Numbered from the stretch's first letter, positions 44,685 to 55,539 are shown. The stretch: DNA of 64,000 bases from Hydrogenophaga pseudoflava NBRC 102511 (GCF_001592285.1 NZ_BCWQ01000003.1:1-64000), one strand, 5' to 3'. Program-made: numbers and translations. The notes: generated by a model from the letters alone, not told the origin.

Positions 44685-45935
44685 ATGTCCCAGGAATCCC
44701 GCCGCACCAGCCAGACCGGGGTCGTGCTGCGCCTGGGCAGCACGCAGACCCTGGCCTGGGCCTCGTCCTACTACCTGCCTGCCCTGCTGGCGGCGCCGCT
44801 GGCCGCCGAGCTGGGCCTGGCGGTCACCCAGGTGTTCGGTGCCTTCACGCTGGCACTGGTGATCTCGGCCCTGGTCGGGCCGGCCGCGGGCCGCGCCATC
44901 GACCGCCACGGCGGGCGCGCGGTGCTGCGGGTCACCAACCTGCTGTTTGCCGCCGGCCTGGCGGCGCTGGGCCTGGCGCAGGTCGGGTGGCAGGTCTGGG
45001 CCGCGTGGTGCGTGATCGGCGTGGCCATGGGCAGCGGGCTCTACGACGCGGCCTTCGCCACGCTGGTGCGGCTCTACCCGGTCAGCGCGCGCAACGCCAT
45101 CACCGGCATCACGCTGATCGCCGGCTTCGCCAGCACCGTGGGCTGGCCGCTCACACAGTGGGGCCTGGACACACTGGGCTGGCGCGGCACCTGCCTGGGC
45201 TGGGCGGCGCTGCACCTCGTGCTGGGCCTGCCGCTGCACGGCGGGTTGCCGCGCGGGCGGGAGGAAGAGGCGCCGCCGGTGCGGGCCGAATCCGCGCCCA
45301 CCGCACCCGCCGACTCGGGCGCACCGGCGCAGGCACCCGCCGGCAATGGCGTCGCCATCGTGCTCGCCGCCGTGTTCGCCATCGCCTGGTTCACCAGCAC
45401 CGCCATGGCCGCGCACCTGCCGCTGCTGCTGCAGGCGCAGGGCCTGTCGGCCTCCACCGCACTGGGCGTGGCCATGCTGGTCGGCCCGGCGCAGGTGGCG
45501 GGGCGGCTGCTGGAATTCGGCCTGCTGCGCCGCGCCCACCCGCTGCTCTCCAGCCGCTTCGCGACCGCGGGGCACCCCATCGGCGTGGCGTTGCTGGCCC
45601 TGGGCGGGCCGCTGGGCGCCTGGCTGTTCGCCGTGATGCACGGCATGGGCAACGGCATCCTGACCATCGCCAAGGGCACGCTGCCGCTGGTGGTGTTCGG
45701 TGCCGCGGGTTATGGCGAGCGCCAGGGCTGGCTGATGGCGCCGGCCCGGGTGTCGCAGGCGTTTGCGCCGCTGCTGTTCGGCCTGGCCATGGCGCACTGG
45801 GGCGGCCACGCGCTCTGGCTCACGGCAGGGCTCGGGCTGCTGGCGCTGGCCCTGCTGCAGGGACTGGCGCTGCACATGGCGCGCCGCAGCGCGGCCGTGG
45901 CGCCTACGAGCCCACGGCCTGACGCGCCAGCTTGA
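44685..45935 (+). CDS. MFS transporter
   Basis: A 416-aa protein with about twelve hydrophobic segments. The first part has TQTLAWASSYYLPALLA, then GPAAGRAIDRHGGR, the A-motif-like loop between helices 2 and 3. A central cytoplasmic loop (about 185-225, Pro/Ala/Glu-rich) divides two six-helix halves. The end overlaps that of the convergent mobR gene by 32 bp. It lies near mobR/mobA and could import an aromatic acid such as 3-hydroxybenzoate, but this is based on position only. Confidence 0.87.
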   Translation: MSQESRRTSQTGVVLRLGSTQTLAWASSYYLPALLAAPLAAELGLAVTQVFGAFTLALVISALVGPAAGRAIDRHGGRAVLRVTNLLFAAGLAALGLAQVGWQVWAAWCVIGVAMGSGLYDAAFATLVRLYPVSARNAITGITLIAGFASTVGWPLTQWGLDTLGWRGTCLGWAALHLVLGLPLHGGLPRGREEEAPPVRAESAPTAPADSGAPAQAPAGNGVAIVLAAVFAIAWFTSTAMAAHLPLLLQAQGLSASTALGVAMLVGPAQVAGRLLEFGLLRRAHPLLSSRFATAGHPIGVALLALGGPLGAWLFAVMHGMGNGILTIAKGTLPLVVFGAAGYGERQGWLMAPARVSQAFAPLLFGLAMAHWGGHALWLTAGLGLLALALLQGLALHMARRSAAVAPTSPRPDAPA

Positions 45936-46323
45936 GGAAGCGCGCCCGGTCTGCCTCGCCCAGGGACGCGAGGATCTCGTCCTGCAGGTTGCGCACCACC
46001 GGCACCAGCGCCTGGAGGATGCGCTCGCCCTCGGCCGTCAGCGACAGCACGCGCGCGCGGCGGTCGCGTTCGCTGATGACGCGGTCGACCCAGCCCTTCT
46101 GCTCCAGCCGCTCGATCACGCCGCCGATGGTGGCGCGGTCGTAGGCGATCAGCTCGGCCACGGTCGCCTGGTCCGTGCCCGGGTGGTGGCCGATGGCGTC
46201 CAGCGCTGCGAACTGCACCGGCGTCAGGTCGAAGCCCGCCGCCTGCGTGCGCTGCACGAACACCTGCGTGGACAGCTGGTGCAGCCGGCGGATCAGGTGT
46301 CCCGCCATGTCGAGTGAGTCCAT
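45904..46323 (-). CDS. mobR: MarR-family regulator, probably MobR
   Basis: A 139-aa winged-helix protein starting at ATG 46323 (MDSLDMAGHL). It has the MarR recognition region (DQATVAELIAYDRATIGGVIERLEQKG) and wing (SERDRRARVLSLTAEG). The gene is divergent from a MobA-like hydroxylase, as in Comamonas testosteroni, where MobR represses mobA and 3-hydroxybenzoate releases it. The symbol follows from that arrangement. A palindrome overlapping the mobA promoter is a likely binding site. Confidence 0.85.
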   Translation of the reverse strand: MDSLDMAGHLIRRLHQLSTQVFVQRTQAAGFDLTPVQFAALDAIGHHPGTDQATVAELIAYDRATIGGVIERLEQKGWVDRVISERDRRARVLSLTAEGERILQALVPVVRNLQDEILASLGEADRARFLKLARQAVGS

Positions 46324-46356
46324 GCCTGCGCTCCGTTTCAAAGACTATTGATAAGT

Positions 46357-46398
46357 ATACGTACCGTATTGACACGAATTAGTAAGCATAGATATCAT
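46357..46398 (+). promoter_or_regulatory. mobA promoter with overlapping MobR-type operator
   Basis: ATACG-TAC-CGTAT, a perfect 5-bp dyad, at 46357-46369 abuts TTGACA at 46369-46374. After an 18-bp spacer comes TATCAT at 46393-46398, a good -10. The hydroxylase gene starts 50 bp further on. A repressor bound to the dyad would block the -35 region. Binding itself is inferred. Confidence 0.6.
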
Positions 46399-46447
46399 TT
46401 GCCCCCACCCATCGCCTCCCGGCGACCTTCCCATCAGGAGACACCCC

Positions 46448-48358
46448 ATGCAGTTCTACAAAGACGGTTTTCGCGGCGGCAACCCCGACATCAAGCAGGC
46501 CGCGCCCAACCGCCGCAACCGGGGCGTCAACGAACCCCTGCCGGAGAAGGTGGACGTGCTGATCGCCGGTACCGGCCCGGCCGGCCTGTGTCTGGCCGCG
46601 CAACTGGCGGCCTTCCCGGAGATCGACACCCTGATCGTCGAGCGCATGGCCAGCAACATCATCAAAGGCAAGGCCGACGGCATCAACACGCGCACCATGG
46701 AAATGTTCCAGGCCTTCGGTTTCGCCGACAAGGTCAAGCGCGAGACCTACTGGGTCAACCAGACCGCGTTCTGGATGCCCGACCCCGCCAACCCCTCGCA
46801 CATCCGGCGCGTGGGCCGGGTGCAGGACGTGGCCGACGACAGCTCGGAGATGCCGCACATCCTGATCAACCAGGCGCGGCTGCACGAGCTGTTCCTGGAG
46901 GTGATGGCGAACTCGCCCTCGCGCCTGGCGCCCGACTACGGCTGGGAGATCGTGGGCCTGACCATCGACGAGACCACCGACGACCACCCGGTGACCGTGA
47001 CGCTCAAGGACTCGACCGGCATCAACTGGGGCGCCACGCGCACCGTGCGCGCCAACTACGTGGTCGGCTGCGACGGCGCGCACTCGGCGGTGCGCAAGGC
47101 GATTGGCGGCGTGCTGCACGGCGACGCGGCCAACCAGGCCTGGGGCGTGATGGACATCCTGGCCAACACCGACTTCCCCGATGTGCGCCAGAAGTGCCTG
47201 ATCTCCTCGGCCAACGAAGGCAACGTGCTGATCCTGCCGCGCGAGGGCGGCTACGTGTTCCGCATGTACGTGGAGCTGGACAAGCTCAAGGACGGCGAGA
47301 AGGCCGCGAGCAAGAAGTTCACGCAGGACGACATGATCGCGGCCGCGAACCGCATCATCAAACCCTACTCGCTGGACGTGAAGGAAATCGTCTGGTGGTC
47401 GATCTACGACATCGGCCACAGCATCACCGACAAGTTCGACGACGTGCCCGAAGGCAGCAACCGCGCGCCGCGCGTGTTCACCGCCGGCGACGCCTGCCAC
47501 ACCCATTCGCCCAAGGCGGGGCAGGGCATGAACGTGTCGATGCAGGACACCTTCAACCTCGGCTGGAAGCTGGTGCATGTGCTGCAGGGCCGCGCCGACC
47601 CCAGCCTGCTGCGCAGCTACAGCAAAGAACGCCTGACCGAGGCCAAGCGCCTGGTCGAGACCGACCACGAGTGGTCGCGCATCATGTCCGCGCCGACCAC
47701 GCAGGCCGAGCGCGAGGGCACCGAAGAGCCGCGCATCATCCGCCAGTTCAAGGCCAACCTCGAGTTCACCGGCGGCACCGCGGTGAAGTACGACACCTCG
47801 ACCCTGTTCGCGCCCGGCACGCACCAGGCGCTGGCCAGGGGCGAAGAGATTGGCCGCCGCTTTCACTCCGCGCCGGTGGTGCGCCTGTCGGACGCCAAGC
47901 AGATGCAGCTGGGCCATGCGGCCGAGGCCGACGCGCGCTGGCGGATCTACGCCTTCGCGGGCCAAGGCGACGTGGGCCAGTCCGGCGCACCCATGGCCCG
48001 CCTGGCCGACTGGCTGGAGAACGACCCTCAGTCACCGGTCGTGAAGCACACGCGCAAGGGCGAAGACATCGACGCCATCATCGACGTGCGCGCTATCTTC
48101 CAGCCGACCTTCGACCAGCTCGACTACGGCCAGATGCCCTCGCTGCTCAAGCCCAGGACCGGCAAGCTCGGCCTGCAGGACCACGAGAAGGTTTTCTGCG
48201 TGGACCACAAGGGCGCGGGCGACATCTACGACATGCGCGGCATTCACCGCGAGCGCGGTTGTCTCATCGTCGTGCGGCCCGACCAGTACGTGGCGAACGT
48301 GCTGCCGCTGGACGCGCGCGAGGAACTCTCGGCGTTCTTTGCCGGGGTGTTGCGCTGA
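46448..48358 (+). CDS. mobA: 3-hydroxybenzoate 4-monooxygenase (MobA-like flavoprotein)
   Basis: A 636-aa FAD-dependent aromatic hydroxylase of the phenol 2-monooxygenase type. It has the FAD motif IAGTGPAGLCLA, the DG motif VVGCDGAHSAVRKA, the GD motif FTAGDACHTHSPKAGQG and a C-terminal thioredoxin-like domain. The length and the divergent MarR-type gene fit MobA of Comamonas testosteroni, which makes protocatechuate from 3-hydroxybenzoate with NADPH and O2. No ring-cleavage genes are in the window, so the rest of the pathway must lie elsewhere. Confidence 0.87.
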   Translation: MQFYKDGFRGGNPDIKQAAPNRRNRGVNEPLPEKVDVLIAGTGPAGLCLAAQLAAFPEIDTLIVERMASNIIKGKADGINTRTMEMFQAFGFADKVKRETYWVNQTAFWMPDPANPSHIRRVGRVQDVADDSSEMPHILINQARLHELFLEVMANSPSRLAPDYGWEIVGLTIDETTDDHPVTVTLKDSTGINWGATRTVRANYVVGCDGAHSAVRKAIGGVLHGDAANQAWGVMDILANTDFPDVRQKCLISSANEGNVLILPREGGYVFRMYVELDKLKDGEKAASKKFTQDDMIAAANRIIKPYSLDVKEIVWWSIYDIGHSITDKFDDVPEGSNRAPRVFTAGDACHTHSPKAGQGMNVSMQDTFNLGWKLVHVLQGRADPSLLRSYSKERLTEAKRLVETDHEWSRIMSAPTTQAEREGTEEPRIIRQFKANLEFTGGTAVKYDTSTLFAPGTHQALARGEEIGRRFHSAPVVRLSDAKQMQLGHAAEADARWRIYAFAGQGDVGQSGAPMARLADWLENDPQSPVVKHTRKGEDIDAIIDVRAIFQPTFDQLDYGQMPSLLKPRTGKLGLQDHEKVFCVDHKGAGDIYDMRGIHRERGCLIVVRPDQYVANVLPLDAREELSAFFAGVLR

Positions 48359-48391
48359 GGCAAGGCGGCGCGGCCAGCGACGGGGCCGGCC

Positions 48392-49102
48392 TCAGAGCCG
48401 GCGGGCGTAGATGAACCGGCCGTTGGCCTGCCAGAGCAGGGTGAGTGCGCCCCACCGCTCCAACAGACCCAGGGTGGACGAGCGGTCGGCAGCCGTCACC
48501 GACCACATCTTGCTGCCCTCGTCCTCGAACACGGGCGCGCCGAACAGGGACCGCAGCGTCTCCTCGGCGTTGGCCTTGTGGATGCCCTGAAGCCGTTCCA
48601 GCAGCACCCGTTCATCGGGCGTCATCGCCGCCACCGCCTGCGCGTTGCGCGCTTCCAGCAAGCCCGAGGTGTCGGCGCCGTGGCGCCAGGAGCTCAGCAG
48701 CCCGTCCGAACTCTCGATGCCGAAAATGTCCATCAGCTCTTCGAGGTAGCCGACGAACCGGTCCTGGTCCTCGCCCTCGGCGGAATCGAACTTCTTCATC
48801 ACCGGCTTGAACAGGCCCAGCACGACCGGCTTCGTCTGCCGGGACGGCGGCAGCTTGCGCAGGTCGCGCGCCAGCTGGTTCACCCAGGCTTCGTACCGGA
48901 GCCGGTCCGCTTCCTTCAGGTCCACGCGGTAGAACGGCTCGTTCACGAACTTCTTTTTGGCGATGAAGCGGTCCAGGGCCTGACGGCGGTCCTCGGCGGC
49001 CGAACTCTGAGCTGCGGGGTCGGCCCAGACGTGGATGGACACCGCGCCGAGCAGGGCGGATAGGAGAAGGGCGCGGCGGGAGGGGGAGGTACAGGCCGGC
49101 AT
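48392..49102 (-). CDS. Exported protein of unknown function
   Basis: A 236-aa protein starting at ATG 49102. Its N-terminus is a signal peptide: SRR, then a hydrophobic run (ALLLSALLGAVSIHVWA) and a cleavable AWADP-like end. The mature part is charged and helical, with ALDRFIAKKKFVNEPFYRVDLKEADRLRYEAWVNQL shortened here to ALDRFIAKKKF and NEPFYRVDLKEADR as landmarks, and ends in a strand-rich stretch (TLLWQANGRFIYARRL). I do not recognise the family. Its neighbours give no hint of function. Confidence 0.75.
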   Translation of the reverse strand: MPACTSPSRRALLLSALLGAVSIHVWADPAAQSSAAEDRRQALDRFIAKKKFVNEPFYRVDLKEADRLRYEAWVNQLARDLRKLPPSRQTKPVVLGLFKPVMKKFDSAEGEDQDRFVGYLEELMDIFGIESSDGLLSSWRHGADTSGLLEARNAQAVAAMTPDERVLLERLQGIHKANAEETLRSLFGAPVFEDEGSKMWSVTAADRSSTLGLLERWGALTLLWQANGRFIYARRL

Positions 49103-49186
49103 TGCTCGCCCAGGAGGGTGTGGTGGAGGTTCGGAGGTGAACAAGTTCGCCAATCTTGCGACGGAGGGGCCGGGGAATGCGCCGCC

Positions 49187-49654
49187 TCAGCGGCCGGCAC
49201 CCGGCGCCACCAGTCCGCGGCGCGGGATGGGCGTGGAGAACACGATCGAGGTCCGCGTCTCGCCGTAGCCATTGATGGACGAGAGGAACCGTTCCAGGTC
49301 TTCCAGGCTGCGCGCCACCACGGTCACCACATAGGAATCCGCCCCTGCGACGTGGTGGCATTCCAGCACCTCGGGCGCACGGCGCAGCTTGTCGATGAAC
49401 GCCTTCTTGCCCGGCTGCTGCACCGTGATGCCGACGATGGCGCGCACCGGATAGCCGGCCAGCGCCGGGTCCACGTCGGCGCTCACCGCACGCACCACGC
49501 CCGCGTCCTTCAGCCGCTTCAGGCGTTCGACCGTGGCGGGCACCGACAGGCCCGCGGCCATGGCCAGGGTCTTGAGCGGCGCCCGGCCATCGGCCTGCAA
49601 CGCCATCAGCAGCGCCCATGCCTTGGCGTCCAGTTCCAGCGTCGTCTCGGCCAT
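49187..49654 (-). CDS. Lrp/AsnC-family transcriptional regulator
   Basis: A 155-aa protein with an N-terminal helix-turn-helix (LKTLAMAAGLSVPATVERLKRL) and a C-terminal RAM/ligand-binding domain (VRAIVGITVQQPGKKAF, VLECHHVAGADSYVVTV). Lrp-type proteins assemble into octamers and respond to amino acids. It is divergent from a LysE-family exporter gene, a common pair, so it probably controls export of an amino acid. A dyad in the shared promoter region is a candidate site. Confidence 0.92.
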   Translation of the reverse strand: MAETTLELDAKAWALLMALQADGRAPLKTLAMAAGLSVPATVERLKRLKDAGVVRAVSADVDPALAGYPVRAIVGITVQQPGKKAFIDKLRRAPEVLECHHVAGADSYVVTVVARSLEDLERFLSSINGYGETRTSIVFSTPIPRRGLVAPGAGR

Positions 49655-49662
49655 ACACGCCT

Positions 49663-49686
49663 TTCACCTGAAAAATCGATGGTGAA
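49663..49686. promoter_or_regulatory. Candidate Lrp-type operator between lrp-like and lysE-like genes
   Basis: TTCACC-N12-GGTGAA is a perfect 6-bp inverted repeat in the 93-bp divergent region, and a further TCTCACCTGA follows at about 49693. Lrp-family proteins commonly bind such spaced dyads in the promoter they share with an exporter. Binding is inferred from position. Confidence 0.5.
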
Positions 49687-49747
49687 CGCGATTCTCACCT
49701 GAGATAGCGCCTGTGCAGCGCACCAGGGCCTGCCGACAATCTGGTCC

Positions 49748-50380
49748 ATGGACACGCTTCATTCATTCCCCCTGGCCGGGCTGTTCGTTCAGTCGATGCT
49801 CATCGGACTCTCCATCGCGGCACCGGTCGGGCAGATCGGCATCCTGGCCATCCAGCGCACGCTGGACCACGGCCGCGCCGCCGGCCTGGCCACGGGCCTC
49901 GGCGCCGCGTTGGCCGACGCGGTCTACGGCGCCATCGGCGCGTTCGGTGTCGCCGGCCTCATCAAATGGCTGCTGGGCCTGAAGCTGTGGCTGGGCCTGT
50001 TTGGCGGCGGGTTCCTGCTGTGGCTGGCGTGGCGCATCGCGCACAAGCCGCCGGTGCGGCGCAACGGCCAGCACCCGCCACCGGGCACCCTGCTGCGGTA
50101 CGTCTCGGGCACCTTCCTGCTGACGCTGTCGAACCCCACCACCATCCTGTCGTTCATGGCGGTGTTCGGTGCGCTGGCGGGTGGTGCGCCCGTGCTCTCG
50201 CCCTGGGTGATGGTGCTGGGCGTGCTGCTGGGCTCGGCCCTGTGGTGGCTGATCCTGTCCACGGGCGTGGCATGGCTGCGCGAGCGCTTCGACGAGCGCT
50301 GGCAGCGCGCGGTCAACCTCGGCTCGGCCGCGCTGCTGGCCGCCCTGGGGCTGTGGCAACTGGGTCAGCTCGTGGCTTAG
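49748..50380 (+). CDS. LysE-family amino-acid exporter
   Basis: A 210-aa membrane protein with about six helices. It has the family opening GLFVQSMLIGLSIAAPVGQIG and the GLATGLGAALADAVYGAIGAFG segment, followed by FLLTLSNPTTILSFMAVFGA. These proteins export amino acids such as lysine, threonine or homoserine lactone. Its regulator is most likely the divergent Lrp-type protein. The substrate is not evident. Confidence 0.9.
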   Translation: MDTLHSFPLAGLFVQSMLIGLSIAAPVGQIGILAIQRTLDHGRAAGLATGLGAALADAVYGAIGAFGVAGLIKWLLGLKLWLGLFGGGFLLWLAWRIAHKPPVRRNGQHPPPGTLLRYVSGTFLLTLSNPTTILSFMAVFGALAGGAPVLSPWVMVLGVLLGSALWWLILSTGVAWLRERFDERWQRAVNLGSAALLAALGLWQLGQLVA

Positions 50381-50431
50381 GGTCGACAATCGACGCTGCC
50401 TCAGCCACGGCCCTTTTCAGGAGTTTCATCA

Positions 50432-51178
50432 GTGGACATCCCCCGGATTTTCAACATCACGGAAAGCGCGCATCGCATTCACAACCCGATCACCGCGGAC
50501 AAGCTCGCCACGCTGGGCGCGGCGCTGCGCATGGCCCCCGAAACCCGGGTGCTGGACCTGGGCAGCGGTTCGGGTGAAATGCTGTGCACCTGGGCGCGCG
50601 ACCACCAGATCGTCGGCACGGGCATCGACATGAGCCCGCTGTTCACCGAACAGGCGCAGCAGCGGGCTCAGGCGCTGGGTGTCGCGCACCAGGTCCGCTT
50701 CATTCACGGCGATGCCGCCGGCCATGTGGCGGACGAGCCGGTCGACGTGGCGGCCTGTGTCGGCGCCACCTGGATCGGCGGCGGCGTGGCCGGCACCATC
50801 GCGCTGCTGAAGCGCAGCCTGCGCGACGGCGGGATGCTGCTCATCGGCGAACCCTTCTGGCGCCAGCTGCCGCCCAGCGATGCGGTGGCACAAGGCTGCC
50901 AGGCGCACGCGGTGTCCGACTTCCTCACGCTGCCGCAGCTGCTGACCTCGTTCGCCGAACTGGGCCACGACGTGGTGGAAATGGTGCTGGCCGACCAGGA
51001 CGGCTGGGACCGCTACGAAGCGGCCAAGTGGCTCACCATGCGCCGCTGGCTGGAAGCGAACCCTGGCGACGAACTGGCCGCAGAAGTTCGCGCCCAGTTG
51101 CACTCGGAACCGGTGCGCTACGCGACCTACACACGCGAGTACCTGGGCTGGGGCGTGTTTGCGCTGATGGCGCGGTAG
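50432..51178 (+). CDS. Class I SAM-dependent methyltransferase
   Basis: A 248-aa protein starting at GTG 50432 with CAGGAGTTTCATC upstream. Motif I is VLDLGSGSGEM; the following strand VGTGIDMSPLF carries the acidic residue that binds the SAM ribose, and DVAACVGATWIGGG is the motif IV region. The substrate is unknown. It follows the exporter by 51 bp and may be co-transcribed. Confidence 0.85.
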   Translation: MDIPRIFNITESAHRIHNPITADKLATLGAALRMAPETRVLDLGSGSGEMLCTWARDHQIVGTGIDMSPLFTEQAQQRAQALGVAHQVRFIHGDAAGHVADEPVDVAACVGATWIGGGVAGTIALLKRSLRDGGMLLIGEPFWRQLPPSDAVAQGCQAHAVSDFLTLPQLLTSFAELGHDVVEMVLADQDGWDRYEAAKWLTMRRWLEANPGDELAAEVRAQLHSEPVRYATYTREYLGWGVFALMAR

Positions 51179-51199
51179 GCGCGGGCGCCACGGCCGCCG

Positions 51200-52177
51200 C
51201 TACTGCGGCACCAGCCCGGCCGACTTCACCAGCTCCGCGTGCAGCTTGATGTCGCTGGCGATCAGGCGCTGCAGTTCTTTGGGCGAGCTGGTCGCCACCT
51301 CGATGCCGCTCTCGGCCAGCCTGGCCTTGAGCTCGGGGTCGAACGCGGCCTGCACCGCGCGGTTGAGCTGGTCCACGATGGGGCGCGGCGTCTTGGCCGG
51401 CGCCAGCAGCGCCATCCAGGCCGAGAGGTTCATGTCGGCCACGCCCGCCTCGGCCATGGTGGGCACCTGCGGCATCACCGGCGAGCGGGTCGGGCTCATC
51501 ACGCCCAGCGCGTGCAGCTTGCCCGACGCGACGTGCGGCACCGCCTCGGGCATCACCGCGAACATCACGTCCACCGTGCCAGCCAGCGTGTCGTTGATGG
51601 CCAGCGCGCCGCCCTTGTAGGGCACGTGCAGCATCTTCACCTTGGCGCGCGATTCGAACAGCAGGCCGCCCAGGTGCTGCGGGCTGCCGTCGCCCGACGA
51701 AGCGTAGGTGATGCCGCCCGGCTTGGCCTTGGCCGCCGCGATCAGCGCTGCGACCGAGGGGTACTTCTGCTTGTCCTTGACGATCAGCACCATGGGCTGG
51801 TTGACCAGGCGGGTGACGGGCGTGAAGTCCGCCTCGGGGTCGTAGGGCAGTGTCTTGAACACGCTCTTGTTGGTGGTCAGGAACGAGGCCGGCGACACCG
51901 CGAGCGTGTGGCCATCCGGCGCCGCCTTGGCCACCACCGGCATGCCGATCTGGCCCGAGGCGCCGCCGCGGTTGTCCACGATGAAGGGCACGCCCAGCGA
52001 CGCGTTCAGCTTCTGGCCCAGCGCCCGCGCGATCATGTCCACACTGCCGCCAGCGGGCAGGGCCACGACCAGCTTGACGGTCTGGTCCGGGTACTTGCCT
52101 TGCGCGGCCGACAGGCCGGAGAAGGACAGGGCGGCGAGGGCGGCGGCACAGGCCAGGGTGGTGCGGCGGTCGGGCAT
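51200..52177 (-). CDS. Bug-family (TctC-like) solute-binding protein
   Basis: A 325-aa periplasmic protein. I start it at ATG 52177 (MPDRRTTLACAAALAALSF), which gives a clean signal peptide ending SGLSAAQG. Family features are VKLVVALPAGGSVDMIARAL, VDNRGGASGQIG and YASSGDGSPQHLGG. Such proteins bind carboxylates for TTT transporters or act alone as sensors. No TctA/TctB genes are near, as is common for this very large family in Burkholderiales. Confidence 0.92.
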   Translation of the reverse strand: MPDRRTTLACAAALAALSFSGLSAAQGKYPDQTVKLVVALPAGGSVDMIARALGQKLNASLGVPFIVDNRGGASGQIGMPVVAKAAPDGHTLAVSPASFLTTNKSVFKTLPYDPEADFTPVTRLVNQPMVLIVKDKQKYPSVAALIAAAKAKPGGITYASSGDGSPQHLGGLLFESRAKVKMLHVPYKGGALAINDTLAGTVDVMFAVMPEAVPHVASGKLHALGVMSPTRSPVMPQVPTMAEAGVADMNLSAWMALLAPAKTPRPIVDQLNRAVQAAFDPELKARLAESGIEVATSSPKELQRLIASDIKLHAELVKSAGLVPQ

Positions 52178-52304
52178 GAAGGGCTCCTGAAAAGCGGGGT
52201 GGGGCGCGCACCGTGCCAGTGCGCGTGTGTGCAGTGCCTGCAGCCCCATGCAAGACACGCGCCCAGCCGCCGGCCGCGTGCTGCCCCCCGCCCTGGTCGC
52301 AGGC

Positions 52305-52880
52305 TCAGGCCTTGCCCCCGGCCCCGGACTGGTGCGTGTGCACGCCCTGCATCCAGGCCATCAGGTCGACATGGCCGGAGGCGGGCGCGGCCCTGGCGCT
52401 GCGCGGGGCCTCGTCGTCCGGTGCCAGGCGGCGGCGCCTGGGTTTGACGAAGCGCGCCACATGGCGCGGCGCCTCCGGGCTCTCGGCGGCCAGGTTGTCC
52501 AGGATCGCGCAGTGGGCGTGGTCGTCGCCCGCGCAGGCGCGCACCAGCCCTTCGAGCCCGGCCTTCATCTCGGCGATTTCCCTGAGCTTCTCGTCCAGAT
52601 CCGCCAGGTGGCGCAGGGCGATGGTCTTGACCTCGCGGCTGGTGCGCCGGTCGTCGCCCCAGCGGCCGATCAGCTCGGCGATCTGCGGCACGGAAAAACC
52701 CAGCCGCCTGGACTGGCGGATGAAGCGCAGCACCGACACCTCCCGCTCGCCGTACAGGCGGTAGCCCGATTCGGTGCGCTCGGCCGGCGGCAGCAGGCCG
52801 GTCTGCTCGTAGTGGCGGACCATCTTGGGCGAGACGCCGGCGGCTTTGGCGGCTTCACCGATGTTCATGAGCGGGTTCAT
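52305..52880 (-). CDS. cueR: CueR-like MerR-family copper regulator
   Basis: A 191-aa MerR protein: MNIGEAAKAAGVSPKMVRHYEQTGLL opens with the helix-turn-helix, shown here by its core GEAAKAAGVSPKMVRHYEQT, then a dimer helix and the metal loop CAGDDHAHC, whose two Cys fit the Cu(I)-binding pair of CueR. It is longer than E. coli CueR (135 aa) because of a basic tail (RFVKPRRRRLAPDD and onward). It is next to copZ and copA and its own promoter has a MerR-type 19-bp spacer. Confidence 0.88.
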   Translation of the reverse strand: MNPLMNIGEAAKAAGVSPKMVRHYEQTGLLPPAERTESGYRLYGEREVSVLRFIRQSRRLGFSVPQIAELIGRWGDDRRTSREVKTIALRHLADLDEKLREIAEMKAGLEGLVRACAGDDHAHCAILDNLAAESPEAPRHVARFVKPRRRRLAPDDEAPRSARAAPASGHVDLMAWMQGVHTHQSGAGGKA

Positions 52881-52919
52881 GGGAAGGCTCCTCGAAACGG
52901 AAAGGACACGGTGGCCCGG

Positions 52920-52950
52920 ACTGTCGTCCTTGCCACCGTGTCAAGGTCAA
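52920..52950 (-). promoter_or_regulatory. MerR-type promoter of cueR
   Basis: On the minus strand TTGACC, a 19-bp spacer containing the dyad CCTTGACAC/GTGGCAAGG, then GACAGT. The long spacer and the dyad centred in it are hallmarks of promoters activated by MerR-family proteins. It faces cueR. Confidence 0.65.
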
Positions 52951-52980
52951 GTGACCATGGGACGCCCATGGTCTGCGCGC

Positions 52981-53172
52981 TCAGGCCGGCGGGTAGCCGG
53001 CGTCGGCCAGGGCCTCGGCCAGCACCGCGCGGTCTTCGTCGCTCTGCACGGTGACCTTGCGCGCCTGCAGGTCCACCTGGAACTTGCAGGCCGGGTCGGC
53101 CAGGTGCAGCGTCTGGCCCACCATCCCGGCGCAATGGCCGCAGGTCATGTCGGGCAACTGGAATTCATGCAT
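52981..53172 (-). CDS. copZ: CopZ-like copper chaperone (HMA domain)
   Basis: A 63-aa single heavy-metal-associated domain. It opens MHEFQLPDMTCGHC with the metal-binding Cys pair in MTCGHC. CopZ delivers Cu(I) to CopA and CueR. It starts at ATG 53172 with CAGGAGTGCG upstream, just downstream of a MerR-type promoter, and is divergent from copA. Confidence 0.9.
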   Translation of the reverse strand: MHEFQLPDMTCGHCAGMVGQTLHLADPACKFQVDLQARKVTVQSDEDRAVLAEALADAGYPPA

Positions 53173-53204
53173 GTCGCACTCCTGAAAAAAGTTGAGGAGC
53201 GGCC

Positions 53205-53235
53205 AGTCTGGGCATTGCCACAGCGGCAAGGTCAA
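53205..53235 (-). promoter_or_regulatory. MerR-type promoter of copZ
   Basis: On the minus strand TTGACC, a 19-bp spacer containing CTTGCCGCTGTGGCAA (a near-perfect dyad), then CAGACT. Same design as the cueR and copA promoters, so CueR control is likely. Confidence 0.65.
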
Positions 53236-53261
53236 GGGCCGTGGCCCGGCGCGGAGGGCGT

Positions 53262-53292
53262 TTGACCTTGCCACTGCGTCACACCCGAGAGT
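53262..53292 (+). promoter_or_regulatory. MerR-type promoter of copA
   Basis: TTGACC, a 19-bp spacer starting CTTGCCACTGCGTCAC, then GAGAGT, 30 bp before copA. The spacer length matches MerR-activated promoters and the dyad resembles those of cueR and copZ. Confidence 0.65.
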
Positions 53293-53322
53293 GCGGGCTC
53301 CCCCTCACACCAGGAGATCGCC

Positions 53323-55519
<2,197 letters not shown>

Positions 55520-55539
<20 letters not shown>

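Noticed and set aside
49655-49747. A terminator between the lrp-like and lysE-like genes
   Set aside because: The genes are divergent, so the dyad is better explained as an operator.
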